DNA from: Dehalococcoidales bacterium
Lineage (GTDB): Bacteria > Chloroflexota > Dehalococcoidia > Dehalococcoidales > UBA3254
DNA length: 9,847 nt
Assembly (NCBI GenBank): GCA_028718465.1
Contig: JAQULX010000074.1
Location: 1 to 9,847 of the forward strand
Direction of reading: 5' to 3'
The notes beneath the pieces are model-generated. The model was not told the origin of the DNA and searched no databases. It saw only the letters and a program-made list of their open reading frames with translations. The translations under genes and the position numbers were made by a program. Each line of letters begins with the position of its first letter. Positions within the stretch are counted from its first letter, which is position 1. Below, in pieces: positions 6,042 to 9,847 of this stretch.

Positions 6042-7016
6042 AATCTCGTAGATAAAATCGGTGTATCCAACACCCTGGGCTTCAATCGGAAACCTGGCTG
6101 CGCCTTCCATGGATATATCCGTGTTCGGATTCACATCAATTACCATAAGCTGGCCGTCTTCATCCTGCCTCAGGTCGATACTGGCGTAGTTGCGGCAGTC
6201 CAGCACTTGATAGGCCCTTACTGCCATTTTTTCGATTGTCTCCTTCAAAGCCCGGTCTACTTCCGCCGGACATCTTTCACGGGTCCCTTCAAAATATTCA
6301 TCGCCCTGGACCCATTTGGCAGCATAAGTCAGCAGTCGGGGCTTATCAGGCGGTAAACTGTAGACTATTTCTTCGATTGGATAAATATTTAAATTCCAAT
6401 TCCCGGTTATCAAAGCCCGGAATTCTCTGCCCGGTAAGAATGTTTCTGCCAGAGATAACTGCTGATATTCCTGCCAGATTATCTCCACCTGCTTTCGCAG
6501 CGCCGGCAGGTCTTCAATTACACTATGCTCGGTTAGCCCGCGGCTGGCATGCTCCCCGGCGGGTTTCACAATGCACGGAAAGTCCAGTGTGAACCGGTCG
6601 TGACGGCCCGGATGAATGACCTGCCACTGCGGAGCAGGAATATCAAAGGCTTGAAGATATTTCCTCACGATATCCTTGTTTTCACAAATCCTGAGGGTCC
6701 GGCTTGAACATCCGGTAAAGCAAACCCCGAGGTTTTCCAGATGATGGGCGATTGCGGCTTCACTCTCCGGCCAACCGTTAAAACCCTCGAAAAGGTTGAA
6801 AACCAGATCAGCATCTATATGGTCCAACTCATTAAATGCTGAAGACAGGGGCGGACTGAGCGGTAAAACCTGGACTGAATGCCCCAGTTGAGTTAAAGCC
6901 ATTTTAACAGACTGTACTGTTTCAGTTATTTCTGCAACTGGAGCTGCTTTTCCTTCTTCCGGTTGAAATGAGTCGATGGTAGGGTCGCTGTGGATAATAA
7001 TAATCTTTTGTGGCAC
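5973..7016 (-). CDS. D-alanine-D-alanine ligase-like ATP-grasp carboxylate-amine ligase
   Basis: A 347-residue ATP-grasp enzyme, near the usual length of Ddl. The N-terminal domain carries VFNLFEGFNGWPESEAAIA (72-90) and TGCSSRTLRICENKDIVRKYL (101-121). The ATP-grasp core has FPCIVKPAGEHASRGL (146-161, Lys151 a likely ATP contact), LAETFLPGREFRALI (189-203), ASIDLR (278-283) and VIDVNPNTDIS (292-302), whose Asp and Asn residues are placed to bind metal. Such enzymes join a carboxylate to an amine through an acyl-phosphate. The C-terminal signature differs from the EINTLPG of true Ddl, and there is no cell-wall gene nearby, so a substrate other than D-Ala is likely; I do not assign ddl. The start is GTG at 7016, with AGAGG 9 nt upstream. 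It has its own promoter and a long leader, and stands alone and convergent with the protease gene. Confidence 0.85.
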   Translation of the reverse strand: MPQKIIIIHSDPTIDSFQPEEGKAAPVAEITETVQSVKMALTQLGHSVQVLPLSPPLSSAFNELDHIDADLVFNLFEGFNGWPESEAAIAHHLENLGVCFTGCSSRTLRICENKDIVRKYLQAFDIPAPQWQVIHPGRHDRFTLDFPCIVKPAGEHASRGLTEHSVIEDLPALRKQVEIIWQEYQQLSLAETFLPGREFRALITGNWNLNIYPIEEIVYSLPPDKPRLLTYAAKWVQGDEYFEGTRERCPAEVDRALKETIEKMAVRAYQVLDCRNYASIDLRQDEDGQLMVIDVNPNTDISMEGAARFPIEAQGVGYTDFIYEILRLAMEHHIMIKDRSGKIRAAT

Positions 7017-7199
7017 TGCACTGTTCCTCTCATAGATTTTTTCGCTGTATGAGCTGCCTCTATCGCACTTATGAAGAATCCCCGGATAAACGGTGATTTA
7101 TAATCACAGGAGCTTCTTCAACTGGACATCGAAAATGAGCGGACAATTCCAGATCGATTGCAGGCTAGAGGGCAGTGTCTGTGCCGATTACCCGCTCTT
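7017..7199 (-). promoter_or_regulatory. Long foldable 5' leader of the ATP-grasp gene
   Basis: From the predicted start of transcription near 7199 to the GTG there are about 183 untranslated nt. They contain a stem pairing GAAGAA plus CTCC (right arm at 7109-7119 on the plus strand) with GGGG plus TTCTTC (7073-7083), interrupted by one G-A mismatch. Inside it is a perfect 6-bp hairpin, GTGATT/AATCAC with a 3-nt loop (7093-7107). No terminator-like T run follows, and I do not recognise a known riboswitch or T-box core. Control of translation by a ligand or protein is possible. Confidence 0.35.
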
Positions 7200-7205
7200 G
7201 CTACC

Positions 7206-7234
7206 AGAGTAGCATAGAACCATATATCCGTCAA
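7206..7234 (-). promoter_or_regulatory. Sigma-A-type promoter of the ATP-grasp gene
   Basis: TTGACG (-35, 7229-7234) and TACTCT (-10, 7206-7211) on the minus strand are separated by 17 bp, with TG one base before the -10 (extended -10). The predicted start is near 7199. Confidence 0.6.
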
Positions 7235-7493
7235 GCATTTTTACGGGTTATTTTTGGAATTAATTTGCAGACCATTTGGGATGTGATACGATATTGCTCG
7301 AAATCCCGATCTGAAAACGCCCCTCATTAAATATCGGTCCTTATTGCTTTTATCTCCATCTGAATAACCCGCCCGGGGCGTCTAAAATCCAGGATATAGT
7401 TTGAAAGTACTGCTTTAAGCGATATTTTATATAATACAGGATTAAAAGTAATCTACCGCTCCCGCCGGCGCTTCCATGTGGCTTCCGGAGGTC
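7235..7493. other. Intergenic DNA with inverted repeats between two divergent promoters
   Basis: No gene is supported here. Two perfect 7-bp inverted repeats interlock: CGATATT near 7290 with AATATCG near 7330, and ACGCCCC (7317-7323) with GGGGCGT (7375-7381). A TATAAT stands near 7429 without a good -35. The function is not clear. Confidence 0.4.
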
Positions 7494-7522
7494 TTGACTG
7501 CATCAGATTAACCTGCTATTCT
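7494..7522 (+). promoter_or_regulatory. Sigma-A-type promoter of the XRE/S24-like regulator
   Basis: TTGACT (7494-7499), a 17-bp spacer and TATTCT (7517-7522) make a good vegetative promoter, with a start near 7529. A small inverted repeat, CTGGT/ACCAG (7521-7536), overlaps the start site and could be an operator for self-control of the HTH protein. AGGAGG at 7535-7540 follows. Confidence 0.6.
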
Positions 7523-7574
7523 GGTAACCACACCAGGAGGGCGCATATACTGGGGCACCGAGGCATAATGATAT

Positions 7575-8183
7575 ATGAGTTTAGGAGAATACATTAAAGC
7601 CGTCCGTCACCAGAGAGGCCTCAGCCAGTGGGAACTGTCCCGACTGAGCGGCCTGACCCGCAGTCATTTGTCCCGGCTGGAGCTGGATGATTTTGAAAAT
7701 CCTTCTGCTGAAACCTTCCTCTCGCTTGCCAGAGCGCTCAAGATTCACCCCAATGATCTTTATCAGGCAGCCGGTTATATCGATGAAAAGGCCCGCTTCC
7801 GGCGCAGTTTGGAGAGGACCCCGGAAGAAGCCTGGGCTGAACTGGAAAAGATAGCCTTGCAGCCGGTTCCCACCCTGAAGAAAATAAGCCGTAAGACATC
7901 CGAGGCGGATCAATCCGGCCAGTGGAAGCCTTCCAGGAGAAGGAGTGAACATATCGTCGGGATACTGGCCCACGGAATCAGCCTGAGGCCTGACGTGAGA
8001 GAAGGCGATATCATCTTCGTTGACCGGGAGAAGCAGCCCTCTCCGGGTAATATTGTGCTGTGTTACCAGGATGAAAAGGTCCAGTTGAAACGTTACGGCC
8101 GTCAATTCAAGGGGAACGGGCACTCCGCCGACGGCTTCCACATCTACGGCGTTGTCATCGGCCTGAACCGGCAGTTGCCGTAA
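7575..8183 (+). CDS. XRE-family transcriptional regulator with LexA/S24-like C-terminal domain
   Basis: A 202-residue two-domain repressor-type protein. Residues 1-70 form an XRE (Cro/CI) HTH: GEYIKAVRHQRGLSQWELSR, then LSGLTRSHLSRLE as the recognition part and TFLSLARALKIHPNDLYQAAG. After a basic, probably flexible linker (about 75-122), residues 125-202 match the LexA/S24 catalytic core: HGISLRPDVREGDIIFVD, GNIVLCYQDEKVQLKRYG. Ser136 and Lys172 fall where LexA has its Ser-Lys dyad, so self-cleavage is possible. The short linker shows no obvious Ala-Gly cleavage bond, so DNA damage control is unproven. The start is fixed: an in-frame TGA ends at 7571, making ATG 7575 the first start; its site (GAGG, 11 nt away) is poor. 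The gene is visibly richer in GC than its flanks, which explains a long antisense frame and hints at separate origin. No phage genes adjoin. Confidence 0.85.
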   Translation: MSLGEYIKAVRHQRGLSQWELSRLSGLTRSHLSRLELDDFENPSAETFLSLARALKIHPNDLYQAAGYIDEKARFRRSLERTPEEAWAELEKIALQPVPTLKKISRKTSEADQSGQWKPSRRRSEHIVGILAHGISLRPDVREGDIIFVDREKQPSPGNIVLCYQDEKVQLKRYGRQFKGNGHSADGFHIYGVVIGLNRQLP

Positions 8184-8211
8184 TTGGGAAAGGGAGTGTA
8201 GCCACAAAAAC

Positions 8212-8241
8212 CCGGAATATATTGGCGATTTACTATTCCGG
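8212..8241 (+). terminator. Perfect 8-bp hairpin after the regulator gene (possible terminator)
   Basis: CCGGAATA (8212-8219) and TATTCCGG (8234-8241) are exact complements around a 14-nt loop, starting 28 nt after the stop codon. No T run follows, so if it stops transcription it is not a standard intrinsic terminator; it may instead protect the 3' end. Confidence 0.35.
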
Positions 8242-8423
8242 ATGCTCGGCTCAAGCTGCGCTGGTTTTACCCGTCACAAATATTATGGTCATGCACCGGG
8301 TTTCCTATTATTATAAATTTGGCAGAAAGCGAATAATTACCAGATGCCATAAATGAATGTAATTTTCGGCATTACCAGTGAGCAAACTGCCTCTTTCAGG
8401 AACATTAGGATTGCCTTTAAGAC

Positions 8424-8470
8424 TGCACCCCGGATTATTGGTATATGGGAAATATTTAATCCAGGGTGCA
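8424..8470. repeat. 14-bp inverted repeat with one mismatch, possible terminator for the Cys-repeat gene
   Basis: Left arm TGCACCCCGGATTA (8424-8437) and right arm TAATCCAGGGTGCA (8457-8470) pair at 13 of 14 positions around 19 bp. It lies just downstream of the minus-strand gene ending at 8496. No T run follows on either strand. Alternatives are a palindromic repeat unit or the paired ends of a tiny mobile element. Confidence 0.45.
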
Positions 8471-8495
8471 TAAAGTTGGTTATTAAGTCTGTTGA

Positions 8496-8753
8496 TTAAT
8501 TAACATGGCAGGCGCGATACTGATGCTTATGAGCGCCTCCCTGAGAATACTGTGGACCATTCCGGTATTGAAGTTGGTCCCCGTCACCGGGACAATCCGG
8601 ATTTGGGCAGACATTGGGACAATCAGGATTGGGGCAAACCCCGGTTCCTGGATCGGGATTAGGTCCGGCTGCCATCGCTAAAGAAGCAATTGATACTACC
8701 AGAAGGATTACCAGGGCTGAGGCAATACCTGCCATTCTCAAAATCTTTTTCAT
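8496..8753 (-). CDS. Small exported Cys-Pro repeat protein of unknown function
   Basis: An 85-residue protein. A clear signal peptide comes first: MKKILRMAGIASALVILLVV and SIASLAMAA, with a likely cut near residue 29. The mature part of about 55 residues begins AGPNPDPGTG and then carries two copies of the 9-residue unit VCPNPDCPN / VCPNPDCPG, giving four Cys in two C-x4-C pairs. A polar tail rich in Gln, Gly, His and Tyr follows, with one more Cys near the end (HKHQYRACHVN). The Cys and His content could bind a metal or form disulphides; no family is recognised. The ATG at 8753 is chosen because GGAGG lies 8 nt before it; an upstream in-frame ATG overlaps that site. The gene is alone, with the plus-strand RNA diverging from its upstream side. 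It could be an exported structural or metal-handling peptide, but this is only inference. Confidence 0.7.
   Translation of the reverse strand: MKKILRMAGIASALVILLVVSIASLAMAAGPNPDPGTGVCPNPDCPNVCPNPDCPGDGDQLQYRNGPQYSQGGAHKHQYRACHVN
8589..8642. repeat. Two tandem 27-bp units inside the Cys-repeat gene
   Basis: Units at 8589-8615 and 8616-8642 agree at 21 of 27 positions and encode the two 9-residue Cys-Pro repeats. The period is a multiple of three, so copy number can change without a frameshift. Confidence 0.75.
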
Positions 8754-8761
8754 TACTTTTA

Positions 8762-8766
8762 CCTCC
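8762..8766 (-). promoter_or_regulatory. Ribosome binding site deciding the start of the Cys-repeat gene
   Basis: GGAGG on the minus strand is 8 nt upstream of ATG 8753. It selects this ATG over the in-frame ATGs at 8768-8771, which overlap or precede the site. Confidence 0.7.
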
Positions 8767-8770
8767 ATCA

Positions 8771-8789
8771 ATTAGTTAGTTTCACTAAT
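8771..8789. promoter_or_regulatory. 19-bp partial palindrome upstream of the Cys-repeat gene
   Basis: ATTAGT at 8771-8776 and ACTAAT at 8784-8789 are inverted around 7 bp, and a nested dyad TTAGT-TTC-ACTAA covers 8776-8788. The site is 5-23 bp upstream of the ribosome binding site of the minus-strand gene, a plausible operator position. The size and the ATTAG/CTAAT ends recall DtxR-type metal regulators, but this link is speculative. Confidence 0.3.
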
Positions 8790-8811
8790 GCTTAACGAAA
8801 AATCCGGGGTT

Positions 8812-8840
8812 TTGTTACAGCATATTCATGGATTTATAAA
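8812..8840 (+). promoter_or_regulatory. Sigma-A-type promoter of the structured RNA upstream of the pilin genes
   Basis: TTGTTA (8812-8817), a 17-bp spacer and TATAAA (8835-8840) form a good plus-strand promoter with a start near 8847. A folded region and an intrinsic terminator follow in the right order, which supports it. Confidence 0.6.
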
Positions 8841-8846
8841 ATGGAC

Positions 8847-9040
8847 AAAAATCAATCGGAAGCCACCCCACAAGCGGGATAGCTTCACGATGTAAACTCG
8901 CTCAGTGCCCCTTCTGGGAGACGCTGGAAGCACCGTTCTGTCCAACTGTTAGCCCTGTCAGGTCTTTGACCTGATACATAGGGCGTTTCCTCTTCTCTTT
9001 GTTTTTCTTTCCTGGAAAGGATACGCCCTTATTTTTTATT
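8847..9040 (+). ncRNA. Structured leader RNA, candidate riboswitch or attenuator (class not recognised)
   Basis: About 190 nt between a promoter and a terminator, with no ORF of note. It can form stem GAAGC/GCTTC (8859-8863 with 8882-8886) enclosing a CCC/GGG pair; stem GTGC..TTC/GAA..GCAC (8905-8914 with 8927-8933, one CCC bulge); and a strong hairpin TCAGGTC-TTT-GACCTGA (8958-8974) extended by GCCCT/AGGGC (8952-8956 with 8980-8984). The AGGGCG segment at 8980-8985 is also the left arm of the terminator, so the two hairpins exclude each other, as in riboswitches and attenuators. The next genes on this strand are the prepilin leader ORF and the prepilin gene. I compared the primary sequence by eye with the c-di-GMP-I and -II, TPP, SAM, cobalamin, c-di-AMP, T-box and 6S cores and found no match. 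It might also be a free-standing small RNA. Confidence 0.5.
8980..9040 (+). terminator. Intrinsic terminator of the structured RNA
   Basis: AGGGCGTTTCCT (8980-8991) pairs with AGGATACGCCCT (9018-9029) at 11 of 12 positions around a 26-nt pyrimidine-rich loop, and TATTTTTTATT follows at once (9030-9040). On the minus strand there is no T tail, so it works for plus-strand transcripts. Its left arm is shared with the upstream alternative hairpin. Confidence 0.65.
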
Positions 9041-9091
9041 AAGCAAAGTTTTTACACAATTCAGTTTATATCACCCTGTACTAAAAATATA

Positions 9092-9120
9092 TTGCAATAA
9101 ACAGGAGTATGTTTAATAAT
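9092..9120 (+). promoter_or_regulatory. Candidate promoter for the prepilin region
   Basis: TTGCAA (9092-9097), a 17-bp spacer and AATAAT (9115-9120) lie between the terminator and the prepilin ORFs. The fit is moderate in AT-rich DNA, so it could be a chance match. If real, it would give the prepilin gene expression independent of the attenuator. Confidence 0.35.
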
Positions 9121-9164
9121 ATAACTACATACAGGTTAACATTAAGCGGGTAGTATATCCTGAC

Positions 9165-9233
9165 ATGTATAGAATAACAAAGAAATTATTAGGCAGATGC
9201 AAGCGGCAGGAAAGCGGTTTTACATTGGAGTAA
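9165..9233 (+). pseudogene. Truncated prepilin: a 22-codon ORF ending just after the class III cleavage motif
   Basis: The frame reads MYRITKKLLGRCKRQESGFT then LE and a TAA stop. This is a basic prepilin leader followed by G|FTLE, the start of the prepilin peptidase site. The next codons in frame (V V T I, then another stop) look like the usual continuation, as in GFTLVEVVVTI. The TAA therefore sits where the family has a Glu codon, and the hydrophobic helix and the globular part are gone. The simplest reading is a decayed prepilin gene upstream of the intact one, 43 bp away. A functional leader peptide, or a sequencing error within a short remnant, is less likely. No good ribosome site precedes the ATG, which also favours decay. 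Confidence 0.55.
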
Positions 9234-9275
9234 GTAGTCACAATTTAACCATTTCAATCCAGGTAGGTCAAGGGA

Positions 9276-9725
9276 ATGCTAAAAAATAAATCTAATGAGT
9301 CGGGCGGCTATACCCTGGTAGAGGTGTTGATAGCAGTAGCCATTTTAGCTGCTATAGGCGTGGCAGTATTAACAGCTTTAACTACCGCCACCAAAGCCAG
9401 AGCCCAGGCTGATGTCCGTACCACCGCAGTTACCATGGCTGTAACAACTATTGAAGCTGTTAAAAACCAAACATTAGATTACGATTGGTCTCCAAACAGC
9501 TTAACCGGAGGTGATTATACCACCACATGGGATAGTATTAAGGCTAATTTCCCGGCTAATTTTCTTTTATTTACCTTAGATAATACTGGCACCCTGGTGG
9601 CAGACAAGGTGTACGGGTTACCCTGGAACCTTGACGACAATGTTCTCGTTTATGGTGGAACTAATCCGGCTGACCCTGGTATCCAAAAAGTGACCGTAAT
9701 TATTCAATATAATGGGGAAGAGTGA
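9276..9725 (+). CDS. Prepilin-like protein (type IV minor pilin or pseudopilin) with class III signal
   Basis: A 149-residue protein with a type IV prepilin N terminus: the 11-residue leader MLKNKSNESGG, cleavage after Gly11, then YTLVEVLIAVAILAAIGVAV with the conserved Glu at position +5. The hydrophobic helix continues to about residue 40 (TALTTATKARAQ), followed by a small C-terminal domain without Cys or other clear motifs. After cleavage and N-methylation by a prepilin peptidase (none in this window), the helix packs into the pilus core. The helix and the AVTTIEAVKNQ stretch resemble PilV/GspI-type minor pilins more than a major pilin. The start is ATG 9276, with AGG at 9265-9267 placed 8 nt upstream. 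It follows the truncated prepilin and is about 5 kb from the assembly operon, which runs the other way. No further prepilin follows within the remaining 122 bp. Confidence 0.85.
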   Translation: MLKNKSNESGGYTLVEVLIAVAILAAIGVAVLTALTTATKARAQADVRTTAVTMAVTTIEAVKNQTLDYDWSPNSLTGGDYTTTWDSIKANFPANFLLFTLDNTGTLVADKVYGLPWNLDDNVLVYGGTNPADPGIQKVTVIIQYNGEE

Positions 9726-9748
9726 GGTGGTCCCCGTTGTCTGGACAG

Positions 9749-9775
9749 GGATCACTCAAAGTTAAGGTGTGATCC
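9749..9775 (+). terminator. 7-bp inverted repeat after the prepilin gene (weak terminator candidate)
   Basis: GGATCAC (9749-9755) and GTGATCC (9769-9775) are exact complements around 13 nt, 24 bp after the stop. The following bases are not a T run, so termination is uncertain. The rest of the window to 9847 shows no gene. Confidence 0.3.
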
Positions 9776-9847
9776 TGCTATCCTATTCTAACATGTAGCT
9801 CTTTGATTATATTTCCGTGATTGTAACATGTGTACATTAACAATATC

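Larger units (their letters stand above)
8184..8495. other. Intergenic region with inverted repeats between the regulator and the Cys-repeat gene
   Basis: No gene is supported in these 312 bp. They hold two notable inverted repeats (8212-8241 and 8424-8470, listed separately) and a weaker ATGCC/GGCAT pair around 8344-8375. Both genes end into this region, so terminators are expected, but neither strong hairpin is followed by a clear T run. Confidence 0.5.

Noticed and set aside
7581..8207. Long minus-strand frame of about 208 codons opposite the XRE/S24-like regulator
   Set aside because: The plus strand encodes recognisable HTH and S24 domains with a promoter. The antisense frame has no domain or ribosome site and is a by-product of GC-rich codon use.
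8857..8892. Right end of an IS200/IS605-type element
   Set aside because: GGAAGCCACCCC resembles such ends, but the usual perfect hairpin is missing and no tnpA or tnpB remains are seen nearby.
8847..9040. 6S RNA
   Set aside because: The length of about 190 nt and the promoter fit, but the 5' and 3' ends do not pair into the long closing stem with a central bubble that defines 6S RNA. The end is a normal intrinsic terminator.
9712..9765. 17-codon frame overlapping the end of the prepilin gene
   Set aside because: It has no prepilin motif or recognisable sequence and its start lies inside the preceding gene without a ribosome site. It is probably chance.
9820..9840. Further copies of the 10-bp iteron near the window end (GTGTACATTA)
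   Set aside because: One 10-mer resembles the third iteron, but the neighbouring 10-mers do not continue the pattern, so a chance match in AT-rich DNA is more likely.

Overview
The window looks like a stretch of chromosome from an anaerobic low-to-moderate GC Firmicute, probably a Clostridia or Peptococcaceae-type lineage. This is inferred from purine-rich GGAGG-type ribosome binding sites, sigma-A-like promoters with 17-bp spacers, and a type IV pilus cluster of the kind found in such bacteria. No rRNA, tRNA, CRISPR array or intact insertion sequence is visible, so the taxonomic placement rests on style alone.

Left part (1-4350, minus strand): one probable operon, read right to left. It starts with a small MerR-type HTH protein, followed by the assembly ATPase PilB, the platform protein PilC, a PilO-like inner-membrane protein with a fibronectin-III-like domain inserted near its C terminus, and the first 27 codons of a PilM-like protein cut by the window edge. 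No retraction ATPase (pilT), prepilin peptidase (pilD) or major pilin lies between them. The PilB N terminus has two tandem MshEN-like repeats, the c-di-GMP-binding module of MshE-type ATPases. Upstream of the HTH gene, four 10-bp direct repeats in perfect tandem form a likely operator.

Middle (4432-7016): a secreted subtilisin-like (S8) serine protease on the plus strand converges with an orphan ATP-grasp ligase related to D-Ala-D-Ala ligase on the minus strand. The ligase has a good promoter and a 183-nt leader that can fold. A very small ORF with a near-perfect ribosome binding site follows the protease and overlaps the 3' end of the ligase gene in antisense.

Right part (7200-9847): a regulator with an XRE HTH and a LexA/S24-like C-terminal domain (plus), in DNA richer in GC than its surroundings; a small secreted Cys-Pro repeat protein (minus); then, on the plus strand, a promoter, a structured RNA of about 190 nt and an intrinsic terminator. 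The terminator shares one arm with an upstream alternative hairpin, which is the layout of a riboswitch or attenuator. Downstream are a 22-codon ORF that is exactly a prepilin leader ending in GFTLE followed by a stop, and an intact prepilin-like gene. The pilus theme therefore returns about 5 kb from the assembly genes, and the pilin side may be under RNA control.

The most interesting items are the attenuator-like RNA ahead of the pilin genes, the Fn3 insertion in the PilO-like protein, the 10-bp iterons by the HTH gene, and the truncated prepilin leader.
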